A DNA stretch of 64,000 bases. Source: Pandoraea pneumonica (lineage in GTDB: Bacteria > Pseudomonadota > Gammaproteobacteria > Burkholderiales > Burkholderiaceae). The stretch is from positions 1,736,001 to 1,800,000 of the forward strand of contig NZ_CABPSK010000001.1 of assembly GCF_902459645.1 (NCBI RefSeq). The letters are read 5' to 3'. The notes below the pieces were generated by a model. The model did not search any database and was not told the origin of the DNA. It saw only the letters and a program-made list of their open reading frames with translations. Shown here one piece after another: positions 55,583 through 64,000 of the stretch; position 1 is the first letter of the stretch; each line of letters starts with the position of its first letter. The translations under genes and the position numbers were made by a program.

Positions 55583-57073
55583 TCAGTCCGGCACGTCGTC
55601 TGCCCCTGCTGACGTGGCAGGCGTCTTCACCACCGCGTAACGGGCCAGCGTCTCCTTGCGGGCGATATCGTGCGCCACCAGCGGCTGCGGGTAATCGCGG
55701 CCCAACTCGACACCGGCTTGCGCAAGCACCTGTGCATCGGCGCGCCAAGGCGCATGCAATGCCTTGTCCGGCAAATCGGCCAACTCCGGCACGTATTTCC
55801 GGATGAAGCGCCCCTGCGGGTCGAACTTCTCCGACTGGGTCACCGGATTGAAGATGCGGAAGTACGGCTGTGCATCACAGCCGGTCGAAGCCGCCCACTG
55901 CCAGCCGCCATTGTTCGCGGCCAAATCGAAATCGTTGAGCGCCATGGCGAAATACGCCTCGCCGCGGCGCCAGTCGATGCCCAAATCCTTCACCAGAAAG
56001 CTGGCCGTCACCATCCGCAAGCGGTTGTGCATGTATCCCGTCTGATTGATCTGGCGCATCGCGGCGTCGACTAGCGGGTAGCCCGTGCGGCCCTCGCACC
56101 ACGCCTTGAAGTCGGCATCGGAAGCGGCACCGCTGGCCCACTGAATCGCGTCGTAAGCGGGTTTGAACGCCTGCCCGACAACCTGTGGATGGTGATGCAG
56201 GATCATGAAATAGAACTCGCGCCAGATCAGCTCGCTTAGCCATGTCTGCGCGCCAGCCCCCGCATCGCCGCCCCGAAGCATGGCGGCGTGGGCTTCGCGT
56301 GCGAGCGTGCGGATGGAGATCGTGCCGAAGCGCAGATGCACGGAGAGATAACTCGGCCCGCGCACCGCTGGGTAGTCGCGACGCTCGTGGTAATGCGCCA
56401 TGCGCGGCAGGAAGTCGTCGAGTAATTGCCGCGCCCCCGCCTCCCCTGCCGGAATGGCCATGCGCCGCTCGGCTGGCACGTCGAACCCCAACGCAGCCAG
56501 CGACGGCACCGACATCTCGACGCCCGCGGGCACCGCCAAACGCTTCATGTCGCCCGGGCGGCCATGTGGTGCCAAATCGACCGGCCGCACCTGCTTGAGC
56601 CACGCGCGCTGGTATGGCGTAAAGACGCTGTACGGCTCGCCCTGCGCCGTCAGCACCTCGCTCATTTCGAAGATGACCTGATCTTTAACCGGTTCGAACG
56701 CAATGTCCGCGTCGTCCAGCAAACGGGCAACCTTACGGTCACGCACCACGGCATCCGGCTCGTAGTCGCGCCCGGCGAAGACAGCCTGCACCCCCAGCGA
56801 TTGCGCGAGCGACGGGATCAGTTCGACCGGATCGCCATGACGCACGATCAACGCCCCGCCCGCCGCCTTTAGGTCGTGCGCCAATGCCGTGACGCTCTCG
56901 TGAATAAATGCGACCCGGCGGTCGTCGCGCGGTAGTGCGGAAAGAATCGTCGTATCGAACACAAACACGACGTACACCTGTTCGCACGTCGCCAAGGCTT
57001 GCGCCAGCGCCGCATTGTCGGTGCAGCGCAGATCGCGCCGCAGCCACACTAGTCCCTTTTGAAATTCGCTCAT
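55583..57073 (-). CDS. phr: Deoxyribodipyrimidine photolyase
   Basis: A 496-residue class I CPD photolyase repairing UV pyrimidine dimers with blue light and FAD. The N-terminal antenna domain starts GLVWLRRDLRCTDNAALAQAL. The FAD-binding C-terminal half has SELIWREFYFMILHHHP, TGYMHNRLRMVTASFLVKDL and DFDLAANNGGWQWAASTGCDAQPYFRIFNP. The ATG at 57073 is preferred. It is divergent from a lipoprotein gene with 101 bases between starts and may extend transcription into the downstream structured region. Confidence 0.96.
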   Translation of the reverse strand: MSEFQKGLVWLRRDLRCTDNAALAQALATCEQVYVVFVFDTTILSALPRDDRRVAFIHESVTALAHDLKAAGGALIVRHGDPVELIPSLAQSLGVQAVFAGRDYEPDAVVRDRKVARLLDDADIAFEPVKDQVIFEMSEVLTAQGEPYSVFTPYQRAWLKQVRPVDLAPHGRPGDMKRLAVPAGVEMSVPSLAALGFDVPAERRMAIPAGEAGARQLLDDFLPRMAHYHERRDYPAVRGPSYLSVHLRFGTISIRTLAREAHAAMLRGGDAGAGAQTWLSELIWREFYFMILHHHPQVVGQAFKPAYDAIQWASGAASDADFKAWCEGRTGYPLVDAAMRQINQTGYMHNRLRMVTASFLVKDLGIDWRRGEAYFAMALNDFDLAANNGGWQWAASTGCDAQPYFRIFNPVTQSEKFDPQGRFIRKYVPELADLPDKALHAPWRADAQVLAQAGVELGRDYPQPLVAHDIARKETLARYAVVKTPATSAGADDVPD

Positions 57074-57174
57074 GTCAGATCGGCGCGACACTCTCGTGCC
57101 GGTATCGGATTGGTCCGTCAAATCCCGTACCATAGCGGCATCGCGGACTTTATGCCATCGGCGTCGATTACCTC

Positions 57175-57666
57175 ATGACTCGGACGTTTCCGACTTTGGC
57201 CAGCGCATACGCAGGCCGATTTACTGCCTTGCCGCATTCGCTCTCTCGAACCCTCAAGCTGACCCTCGCCGTGACAGTCGCCGTACTCGTTACCGGCTGC
57301 GCTGGGCCGTCAAAGTCGCCGCCAGCGGCCCAGAAAGCTACCCAGACGGCACCGGATGCCGCCACGTTGCGCGATCGGCATCTCGCCGCCGCCAACGCGG
57401 CCGCCGATCAGTACCGGACCTGCCTGTACGGACACGTCGCGCGCTACGTCAATCTCGTGCCCGATCCGGCACGGCTTGCCGACGAAGCCGCCACCGAATG
57501 TGCGCCCATCACCGACCGATTCCGGCGTGAACGGCAAGCCGCCATCGTGACTTACACGAGTGCAGCCGATGCCGCGCAGCAAGCCGACGCCGCCACGGCC
57601 ACGCTACAGGCCGACGGCCAGCGTGTCGCGCGGGCGCGGGCCACCGAGTTACGCGCGCTTCAGTAA
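57175..57666 (+). CDS. Small putative lipoprotein
   Basis: A 163-residue protein with a late signal sequence and lipobox (LAVTVAVLVTGCAG, Cys at about residue 43), so it is likely lipid-anchored in the envelope. The rest is Ala-rich and helical with two cysteines (YRTCLYG, TECAPITD). The N-terminal 27 residues before the hydrophobic core are unusually long; a later start is possible but no better site is seen. It is divergent from phr. Function unknown. Confidence 0.75.
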   Translation: MTRTFPTLASAYAGRFTALPHSLSRTLKLTLAVTVAVLVTGCAGPSKSPPAAQKATQTAPDAATLRDRHLAAANAAADQYRTCLYGHVARYVNLVPDPARLADEAATECAPITDRFRRERQAAIVTYTSAADAAQQADAATATLQADGQRVARARATELRALQ

Positions 57667-57818
57667 TAAGAATTACGCAGGGAGGGGGGTGGGCGCTTAA
57701 GCGTTCTCCCGAGCGTGCTTTCCCTAATCGGGCAAGCCCCGATTGGCGAAAGGTACTCGGTTGACCAAAATGAAATCGCCCTCTTACGTCCTTTTGGGGG
57801 TACTGCGACAACGTCATT

Positions 57819-57842
57819 TGCCCGCTTCGGCGGGCATTTTTC
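57819..57842 (+). terminator. Terminator downstream of the lipoprotein gene
   Basis: TGCCCGC-TTCG-GCGGGCA (7 perfect pairs with a UUCG loop) followed by TTTTTC, 150 bases after the stop at 57666. Another weak hairpin, AATCGGG..CCCGATT, lies near 57727-57745. Confidence 0.88.
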
Positions 57843-57923
57843 TTCGGTATCCGCAGGAATTTGCCCGCTGTATCCGGGGCAAGGAGGGTGCGATGTGCCT
57901 CTTCAGCGTACCGCAGGTCGATG

Positions 57924-58433
57924 TCACTTGTCGTCGGGCCCACGCGGCGCCGACGCGTCCCCGGCAGTTGCGTCCGGCGACCGATCGTCGTGGCCCAGCC
58001 AGCGGTGTGCGAGGGCTTCGATACGCCCGCCGACCGCCAGCACGATAAGCAGCAGCACCATCGCGACGAGCGCAATGTGCCAGCGGCCTAGCCCGCAGAT
58101 GATGCCGATGCCCGTCGTACTCCAGAGCGCCGCTGCGGTGGTGAAGCCATGGACGTTGGCACTGCGCCCCGAGCGCACGATACAGCCTGCGCCAAGAAAG
58201 CCGATGCCCGCCACAATGCCCTGCACGACGCGCCCAATCGACGACGCGTCGGTGGCGATATCCGAACCGGGGAACGGCACGACGGCCAGTACGAACAGTG
58301 CCGAGCCGAACGAGACAATGGCGAGCGTGCGTAACCCGACCGATTTGTGATGCAAGTTACGGTTGAGTCCGACCAGCCCGCCCAACAGCAATGCCGCGGT
58401 GAGCCGCAGTGTCACTTCGACGATCTCCGTCAT
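57924..58433 (-). CDS. MgtC/SapB family membrane protein
   Basis: A 169-residue inner-membrane protein with four to five helices and the MgtC core: LRLTAALLLGGLVGLNRNLHHKSVGLRTLAIVSFGSALF and IGFLGAGCIVRSGRSANVHGFTTAAALW. The conserved Arg-Asn and Asp/Glu residues typical of MgtC are mostly kept. The C-terminal domain of virulence-type MgtC is absent; this is the short form. It starts 59 bases after the dinB stop in the same direction, so it may share the LexA-controlled transcript. Confidence 0.9.
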   Translation of the reverse strand: MTEIVEVTLRLTAALLLGGLVGLNRNLHHKSVGLRTLAIVSFGSALFVLAVVPFPGSDIATDASSIGRVVQGIVAGIGFLGAGCIVRSGRSANVHGFTTAAALWSTTGIGIICGLGRWHIALVAMVLLLIVLAVGGRIEALAHRWLGHDDRSPDATAGDASAPRGPDDK

Positions 58434-58492
58434 CGCTTACCTCCCTATGCTGCCTTTGCCCACTATGCGCATCCGCGATGCGTGATGCCGCA

Positions 58493-59614
58493 TTATCGCG
58501 TGCTTGGGTGAGATTCGGCGGGAAAGTCGTCCCAATCGTCGAACAACCGCAACTGCCGCGCCGCCTGCGCTTCGAGCATTCGCACGCCCACGCCCATCAA
58601 CCGCACTGGGCGGCTTCGCCGACCCACGGCTTCGGCCAATAGTTCGCGGCATTGCTCCGGGTCAACGCCCAGCGCCCCGGCCTCTGCCGTCGTACGAGAG
58701 AAGTCTGCGAAGCGCACTTTGACAAACACTTTGGCGATGGCGACCGGCTCCCCTCGTCGCGCGCGTGCAATGCGCTCGTGCAACTGACTGATGAGCGGTT
58801 CGAGTGCCGCCTCGCAATCGGCCAGGGTACGGAGATCGCGCGTATAGGTGGTCTCCACGCTAATCGATTTACGCTCGCGGTCCGGTGTGACTTCGCGCGT
58901 GTCGATCCCTCGACAACGTTCGTAAAGGCGTTGCCCGAACACGCCGAAGCGCTCGGTCAATTCGGTGAGTGAATGGCCGCGTAAATCGCCGCACGAGTCG
59001 ACACCCAGCGCGCGCAGTTTTTCGGCCGTGACTTTGCCCACGCCGAACAATCGCTCGACCGGTAGGACGGCGACGAACGCGTCGACTTCTGCCGGGCGCA
59101 CGACAAACATGCCGTCCGGTTTGCGCCAGTCGCTCGCGATCTTCGCAATGAACTTGTTAGGTGCGACCCCAGCGGACACCGTCAGCCCAACGTCCGCCGC
59201 AATACGCGCCCGGATCTCGCGGGCGATCAATGTCGCGGATCCCCCACAGCGCTCGCTATGAGAGACATCCAGATACGCTTCGTCGAGCGAGAGCGGTTCG
59301 ACAAGATCGGTGTAGTCGCGATAAATCGCCATGATGCGCTGCGACGCTTCGCGATATCGCTCCATCTTGGGCGGGATGATGCGCAGATCGGGACAGAGTT
59401 TGACGGCCTGTCCCGAGGGCATGGCCGAGCGCACACCGAATGCGCGCGCTTCGTAGTTACAGGTCGCGATAACACCCCGTTGATCGGGTTGTCCGCCCAC
59501 CGCCAATGGAATGCCGCGCAACGACGGATCGTCACGCATCTCGACCGAAGCGTAGAAGCAATCGGCGTCGCAGTGGATGATCTTGCGCATGAGCGGTGGC
59601 GTAAGCGGTTGCAT
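58493..59614 (-). CDS. dinB: DNA polymerase IV (Y family)
   Basis: A 373-residue translesion polymerase. The start is MQPLTPPLMRKIIHCDADCFYASVEMRDD; the acidic catalytic residues are in HCDADCFYAS and PLSLDEAYLDVS (SxDE). The thumb/little-finger domains follow, and the C-terminal clamp-binding motif is QLRLFDDW. A start at 59590 (MRKII) is more typical of the family. A LexA box with consensus form lies 19 bases upstream of 59614, so it is SOS-induced. Confidence 0.95.
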   Translation of the reverse strand: MQPLTPPLMRKIIHCDADCFYASVEMRDDPSLRGIPLAVGGQPDQRGVIATCNYEARAFGVRSAMPSGQAVKLCPDLRIIPPKMERYREASQRIMAIYRDYTDLVEPLSLDEAYLDVSHSERCGGSATLIAREIRARIAADVGLTVSAGVAPNKFIAKIASDWRKPDGMFVVRPAEVDAFVAVLPVERLFGVGKVTAEKLRALGVDSCGDLRGHSLTELTERFGVFGQRLYERCRGIDTREVTPDRERKSISVETTYTRDLRTLADCEAALEPLISQLHERIARARRGEPVAIAKVFVKVRFADFSRTTAEAGALGVDPEQCRELLAEAVGRRSRPVRLMGVGVRMLEAQAARQLRLFDDWDDFPAESHPSTR

Positions 59615-59632
59615 AGGTGGCGGCGAAAAACA

Positions 59633-59648
59633 CTGTGCAAATATACAG
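59633..59648 (-). promoter_or_regulatory. LexA (SOS) box upstream of dinB
   Basis: CTGTATATTTGCACAG on the minus strand: the CTGT-N8-ACAG pattern with an AT-rich interior that also contains a plausible -10 TATATT. It lies just before dinB. Confidence 0.85.
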
Positions 59649-59737
59649 CATTCACTCGAAAATCGCAGCCTATGAGGCACCTCGTGCCGACCTCCGCGTC
59701 CAGGCGAGTCGCCCGGTGCCAACCAACGGCAAAACGC

Positions 59738-60496
59738 CTACTTCACCGGCAAAAACTGAAGAAACTGCGCGCCAAGCAGGTTCTGCATGTATCCAATGCC
59801 AGCCCGCCGGTATTTCTCGTCGAGCATCTCGGCGAGCAGATCGAGCCGCCCGACAATTTTGCCGAACTCGCGCTCGAAGCTCACGTTGCGCACGTCGGCT
59901 ATTTCGTTGGCGAGCAGCAGCGGACGCCCGGCGAGATCGCGGCGGCTCGCGAGCAGCCATGCCGCTATCTCGACATTGCGAGCGGCATTGTAGATGCGCT
60001 GTGCATCGAGCCCATCGCTGAGATAGAACACCGTGGTGCCGCCATGTGCGGTGATGATCGTGTCCGACAAGCTGAAGACGAAGGCCGCCACACGATCGCC
60101 GTCGAACGCCGGATCGAGCGAACGCGAGAGCGCTCTGACGTCACGCAGATCTTTCAACTCCGGCAACGTTCGACGCCCTTCCACCGCCGCACGCAGTTGC
60201 GCCATCGCCTGCGCCTGCGTTGTCGCGCCGCTCTTGCGCCACTCGCGCGGATTGCGTTTGTAGAGCTTATCGGCCAGCAGATAGAGACTTTCGAGATTGG
60301 CCCGCATACCGAGCGTGGCCATACGATTGATGTCGGTCTGCGCCAGATCGGCCGTCGTCATCGACGTGGAGCGCACTTTGCCGTGATCGACCGGCGCGTC
60401 CTGATACGACGCGCAAGCGCCGCACATCAGGGTCATCGAGAGAATTCCGATCAGGCGTGCTGACTTCGGTACGGGCTTCCGTGCAGATCGGGTCAT
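59738..60496 (-). CDS. Putative lipoprotein
   Basis: A 252-residue protein. The start at 60496 (MTRSARKPVPKSARLIGILSMTLMCGACAS) gives a signal peptide with lipobox MCGAC, so it is an outer- or inner-membrane lipoprotein. The body is helical (TDINRMATLGMRANLESLYLLADKLYKRNPREW). I do not recognise the family. An upstream in-frame start at 60544 would put 16 residues before it. It lies 123 bases upstream of dinB; the LexA box in the gap suggests dinB is expressed independently. Confidence 0.75.
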   Translation of the reverse strand: MTRSARKPVPKSARLIGILSMTLMCGACASYQDAPVDHGKVRSTSMTTADLAQTDINRMATLGMRANLESLYLLADKLYKRNPREWRKSGATTQAQAMAQLRAAVEGRRTLPELKDLRDVRALSRSLDPAFDGDRVAAFVFSLSDTIITAHGGTTVFYLSDGLDAQRIYNAARNVEIAAWLLASRRDLAGRPLLLANEIADVRNVSFEREFGKIVGRLDLLAEMLDEKYRRAGIGYMQNLLGAQFLQFLPVK

Positions 60497-60647
60497 AGGC
60501 GGGCGGATATCGGCAACCGACGACTCTACGTGATGAACGCGCATTGTTGCGAAACGACGCGACGGAATTTTGTGACATTCGGTAACGCCATTGCCGCTGC
60601 CAGATGCCAAACGCCAAACGAGGCACGCAGCGTCATGCCCACGTGCC

Positions 60648-61685
60648 TCACACCCGCAACACCTCGCACCTCCCCTCGAACAGCGGATGCGCCATCGCCT
60701 CTTCCAATCGCAGCACCGGTGTGACGCAGCAATCGGCGTTTGCGAACCGTGCCGTCCAATCGGCCTGCGATGCGCTCGCAAACACCGCCTGCAACTCCGC
60801 CTGTAACGCGCGGGCATCGTCGCCCCCGACCGGTTGCCCGAGCATCCAGTGCCGGTCCTTCCAGTCGGGCCGCGCCAGCACGTCGCATAACGTCTGCCAA
60901 AACTTGAGCTCAAGCGCCCCCACGGCCATGTATCGGCCATCCTGCGTGCGATACACCTGATAGCAAGGCACGCCGCCGTTGAGCAAATCTTCGCCAGCAC
61001 GCGCGACACGCCCCTGCCGATGCAACGCCACAGCCGGGACCAGATTGGCGCGAAAGACTTCATGCGTCATCGACACGTCGAGCCACCGCCCCCGTCCCGT
61101 GCGCAGTGCGGCAAACAGCGCCGCAAGCACGGCCTCGACGCACGCCTGCGCGCCGCCAAACAAATCGCCAATCTGAAAATTCGGCACGATCGGTGCGTCT
61201 GCCGCATCGCAAAGCTGATCGAGCACGCCCGCGTAACCGATGTAGTTGATGTCGTGCCCCGCCGCTTGCGCCAATGGCCCCTGCTGTCCGTAGCCGCTGA
61301 TCGAGGCCATCACGAGCGATGGCCGATGCTGCACGAGTGCTTCGAAGCCGAAACCGAGCCGATCCATCACGCCCGGGCGAAAGCCTTCGAGCAGCACATC
61401 GGCGCGCGCCACGTAAGCGAGAAACACGTCGCGATCGGACGCCTGCTTAAAATCGAGCCGCTCCACCGATTTCCCGCGATTGAGCAGGCGCCAGAACGCG
61501 CTCGGCGGCGCCTCCCCGTCGCGCAGCATCATCTCGCGCGCATAGTCGCCAGCGCCGGTGTCTTCAATCTTGATGACATGCGCTCCCATCTCTGCGAGAC
61601 GCAGACCGGCCAAAGGGCCGGGGAGCAAACGGGTGAGATCCAGTACGGTGACGCCGGCAAGCGGCGCGTCTTGCGATGCAGTCAT
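60648..61685 (-). CDS. CaiB/BaiF CoA-transferase (class III)
   Basis: A 345-residue class III CoA-transferase or alpha-methylacyl-CoA racemase-like protein. The start LAGVTVLDLTRLLPGPLAGLRLAEMGAHVIKIEDTGAGDYAREM is typical. The catalytic Asp in the family is expected in GQQGPLAQAAGHDINYIGYAG. The C-terminal dimer-interlocking part ends MAHPLFEGRCEVLRV. It follows a second CaiB-family gene (83-base gap) in the same direction. Acyl group unknown. Confidence 0.88.
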   Translation of the reverse strand: MTASQDAPLAGVTVLDLTRLLPGPLAGLRLAEMGAHVIKIEDTGAGDYAREMMLRDGEAPPSAFWRLLNRGKSVERLDFKQASDRDVFLAYVARADVLLEGFRPGVMDRLGFGFEALVQHRPSLVMASISGYGQQGPLAQAAGHDINYIGYAGVLDQLCDAADAPIVPNFQIGDLFGGAQACVEAVLAALFAALRTGRGRWLDVSMTHEVFRANLVPAVALHRQGRVARAGEDLLNGGVPCYQVYRTQDGRYMAVGALELKFWQTLCDVLARPDWKDRHWMLGQPVGGDDARALQAELQAVFASASQADWTARFANADCCVTPVLRLEEAMAHPLFEGRCEVLRV

Positions 61686-61768
61686 GAGGTAGCGACGGTA
61701 GGGTTATCGAAATGCAACTGCCTGCTACCGTATCGCGCCTGCCCCCTTGCCCGCAACCAGACGAACCC

Positions 61769-63109
61769 TCATTCGCCCTCAGATCGCTCTGAATCAGAGG
61801 TGCCGCTGCCCACGGTCGACGGCGCGTCGTTAGTGCCGCCTGTGCCACTCATGCCCGAGGCCGTCGACGTCTGAGCGGCCGCCCCGTCGTCCGGTGTGCC
61901 GGGCACCCCTGACGGCCAGGCAATCACGCCTTCCGCCAGCAACCGCGCAATCTGCACATCGCGATAGCCGATCTCACGCAGAATCTCGCCGGTATGCTCG
62001 CCCACCGTCGGCAGCGGCATACGCGCGGGCAGGCGCTGACCGCCCAGCGTGATGGGCAGCAGTGGCACAGCGGTGTGTTCGCCCTCGTCCGTGACCAGAT
62101 CGCCCAGCCCCCCGCTCGCCTGCAAGTGCGGGTCGTCAAACAGCGACTGGGGCGTGACGATCGGGGCGAACGGCAGACCGTGGCGCTCGAACGCCGCCGA
62201 CAGATAATCGGCGTCGTAGCCTTGCACCATTTCACGAAGCAGCGGCATCAGCCAGTCGCGCGCGAGCACACGATCGTTGTTGGTCGCAAGCCGCGCGTCG
62301 TCGGCCAAATCCTGCCGCCCGAACACGTCGCAGAAGATGCGCCACTGCGTATCGCTCACGACGGCAAGAAATATCTGTACGCCGTCGCGCGCCGTGAACA
62401 CATCGTAGATGCCCCATGCCGACACACGTGCGGGCATCGGCGCGGGCGCCACGCCGGTCACGGCGTACTGCTGCATATGCTGGGCTGCGAGCAACACGCA
62501 ATTCTCGAAGAGCGCACCCTGCACCTCCTGCCCGCGTCCCGTCGTCTTGCGCTCGTACAGCGCCGCCATCGCGGCCAGTGCGCCGAATACGCCGCCCATG
62601 ATGTCGTTGACCGACGTCCCCGCGCGCAACGGCTGCCCCGGTGGCCCCGTCATATACGCCAGCCCGGCCATCATCTGCACCACTTCGTCGAGCGCCGTAC
62701 GCGTGGCATACGGCCCCGGCAAAAACCCCTTGAGCGAGACATAGACGAGTGCCGGGTTAAGCCGCGCGAGCGTTGCGTAGTCGAGGCCGATCTGACGCAT
62801 GCGTCCCGGCTTGAAGTTTTCGGTCAGCACGTCGGCCGTACCGACCAGCCGAAGCAGCAACTCCCGCCCTTCCGGGCGCGTGACATCCACGGCCAAACTG
62901 CGCTTATTTCGATTGAACGTGCGGAAGAACCCCGCACCGGTGCCGAGCAATCGCCGCGTAGCGTCGCCGCCCACCGGCTCGACTTTGATGACATCGGCCC
63001 CGAGATCGCCCAGCACCATGCCGCACGTCGGCCCCATCACCATATGAGAGAACTCCACCACGCGGATGCCCTGCAACGGCATTGGCGTCGCGCGAACTGC
63101 GTCCTGCAT
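61769..63109 (-). CDS. CaiB/BaiF CoA-transferase with Ser/Thr/Gly-rich tail
   Basis: A 446-residue class III CoA-transferase: PLQGIRVVEFSHMVMGPTCGMVLGDLGADVIKVEPVGGD at the start. The catalytic-loop segment FLPGPYATRTALDEVVQMMAGLAYMTGPPGQPLRAG contains the expected Asp. The last ~45 residues (e.g. TSTASGMSGTGGTNDAPSTVGSG) are low-complexity and not part of the family, an unusual extension. The start at 63109 (MQDAVRATPMPLQGI) is used; a longer upstream frame is not conserved. It is 53 bases after an aconitase-family gene, suggesting a shared pathway for an organic acid. Confidence 0.87.
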   Translation of the reverse strand: MQDAVRATPMPLQGIRVVEFSHMVMGPTCGMVLGDLGADVIKVEPVGGDATRRLLGTGAGFFRTFNRNKRSLAVDVTRPEGRELLLRLVGTADVLTENFKPGRMRQIGLDYATLARLNPALVYVSLKGFLPGPYATRTALDEVVQMMAGLAYMTGPPGQPLRAGTSVNDIMGGVFGALAAMAALYERKTTGRGQEVQGALFENCVLLAAQHMQQYAVTGVAPAPMPARVSAWGIYDVFTARDGVQIFLAVVSDTQWRIFCDVFGRQDLADDARLATNNDRVLARDWLMPLLREMVQGYDADYLSAAFERHGLPFAPIVTPQSLFDDPHLQASGGLGDLVTDEGEHTAVPLLPITLGGQRLPARMPLPTVGEHTGEILREIGYRDVQIARLLAEGVIAWPSGVPGTPDDGAAAQTSTASGMSGTGGTNDAPSTVGSGTSDSERSEGE

Positions 63110-63162
63110 GTGCTGCCCTCCTCTGCTGCCTCGCACATCGCTCACGGTGTGCGACGCAATGG

Positions 63163-64000
63163 CTAGCGCGCTGGTAAGTGCCCGCCCGCCGCATGGTTCG
63201 ATGCGAGGCGTGACGGCGGAACGCCGCGCGCGTCGCGTTGTAATTGATCGAAACTGACGATGTAGCCGGCCAGCGCGCTCGCCGCCACGGTCGCGGGACT
63301 GCCGAGCCACATCTGCCCCGGGCCGGAACGCCCCGGGAAATTCCGGTTCTGCGCGCTAATCACCACATCGCTCGCGCAACTCGACGCGCCCGGCCCTGCG
63401 TTCACGCAGGCACCGCACCCCGGCGCCAGCAGCGTGACACCTGCCGCTTCGAACACGCGGGTGTAGCCCTGCGACTCGCACCACGCACGCACGTCCTCGC
63501 TGCCGTACTGCAAGTAGAAGCGCACGCCATCGGCCACATGCATGCCGCGCGAGAGCCCCCACGCGAGCACGTCGTGACAAGCCCGCAGGTCGTCGCGTTT
63601 GCTGCCCGTGCAAGAGCCCCCGTAAGCAATGTCGATGCGCACAGGCGCAGCCAACGAGGCGAGCGCCACGCCATTGCCCGGGTCTCCGGGGCTCGCCACC
63701 ATCGCGCCAACGCGCGTGCAGTCGATCTCGATCACATGGGCATACGACGCCTGGGCATCGTTCGTCATCCAAGGCTCCAGCGTCATTTGCACGCCACGAC
63801 GCTCTTGTAAATAGCGCACGGTTTCGGCATCGGGCACCACAATGCCGGTCAGGCCGCCGATCTCGGCCACCATGTTGGTCAGTGTGGCGCGCTCGTCGGT
63901 CGACAGATGCGCCACCGCTTCACCGGCGAATTCGATGATTTGACCGATGGCACGGCCGTCGCGAATGTAGGGCAGATGCAAAACGTGTAGTGCGAGGTCC
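63163..64000 (-). CDS. Aconitase-family (LeuC-like) hydratase, 5' end outside window
   Basis: The C-terminal ~279 residues of a large-subunit hydro-lyase. Cluster ligands are visible: Cys in YGGSCTGSKRDDLRA, and the CxxC pair in APGCGACVNAGPG. FPGRSGPGQMWLGSPATVAASALAGYIV matches the LeuC/homoaconitase C-terminus. The start is beyond 64000. Without the small subunit (expected upstream or fused) the substrate cannot be fixed; isopropylmalate, citramalate/mesaconate or a homologue are possible. The downstream CaiB genes argue for an acyl-CoA route, not leucine synthesis. Confidence 0.88.
   Translation of the reverse strand, partial: DLALHVLHLPYIRDGRAIGQIIEFAGEAVAHLSTDERATLTNMVAEIGGLTGIVVPDAETVRYLQERRGVQMTLEPWMTNDAQASYAHVIEIDCTRVGAMVASPGDPGNGVALASLAAPVRIDIAYGGSCTGSKRDDLRACHDVLAWGLSRGMHVADGVRFYLQYGSEDVRAWCESQGYTRVFEAAGVTLLAPGCGACVNAGPGASSCASDVVISAQNRNFPGRSGPGQMWLGSPATVAASALAGYIVSFDQLQRDARGVPPSRLASNHAAGGHLPAR

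Noticed and set aside
57743-58048. A 101-codon plus-strand frame beyond the lipoprotein gene
   Set aside because: It runs through a strong terminator and overlaps the MgtC-family gene on the other strand.

Overview
The window is ordinary chromosomal DNA from a high-GC betaproteobacterium of the Burkholderiales. Within that order it looks like a Pandoraea/Burkholderia-type genome: an isc operon with a DUF3565 gene inside it, an intracellular PHA depolymerase with a cysteine nucleophile, a soluble RnfB-like ferredoxin beside nth, a Gcr-type 'site-specific recombinase', DUF2917 and DUF1841 proteins, and UbiC next to a DNA glycosylase. The genus is an inference. Genes are dense on both strands with short gaps and strong GC-rich terminators at convergent ends. 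I saw no insertion sequence, prophage, CRISPR array, tRNA or rRNA.

Layout. 1-4.6 kb: a 3' gene fragment, lysS, two unrecognised genes and a glycine-zipper membrane protein. 4.6-10.8 kb: a complete Fe-S cluster operon on the minus strand, iscR-iscS-iscU-iscA-DUF3565-hscB-hscA-fdx-iscX. It is preceded by a strong promoter with two IscR-type boxes and interrupted by a possible internal terminator before hscB. 10.8-21.1 kb: a Gcr-family membrane protein, a low-molecular-weight phosphatase, uvrB divergent from an aromatic aminotransferase, phaZ, a TetR regulator, an RnfB-like ferredoxin and nth. 21.2-30.6 kb: a nitroreductase, DMT transporter, DUF1841, two cytochromes c, a MoxR/VWA pair, benE, DUF2322, a spermidine-synthase-like protein, a family 6 DNA glycosylase and ubiC. 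30.7-41.5 kb: htpG with a heat-shock promoter, a MocR regulator divergent from DUF2917, a VOC protein, a DMT transporter, an aminotransferase, RidA, and an MFS/LysR divergent pair. 41.5-50.5 kb: parC, a lytic transglycosylase, DUF4399, parE, uup and elaA. 50.5-58.4 kb: small genes, a hairpin-rich gap, glnS, a urea transporter, a likely structured RNA, phr, a lipoprotein and an MgtC-family gene. 58.4-64 kb: dinB under a LexA box, a second lipoprotein, two class III CoA-transferases and an aconitase-family hydratase cut by the window end.

How the parts work together. DNA maintenance is well represented (uvrB, nth, UDG6-type glycosylase, phr, dinB, parC, parE, uup), but these genes are scattered units. 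The isc operon supplies clusters to Fe-S proteins here such as Nth, the RnfB-like protein and the hydratase. The most useful new observations are regulatory and non-coding: the candidate RNA at 55.2-55.5 kb, the isc internal terminator, paired IscR boxes, PHA-type palindromes before phaZ, paired DnaA boxes before parE, an SOS box before dinB, and repeated operators at the mocR gene. I found no clear new defence or mobile system.
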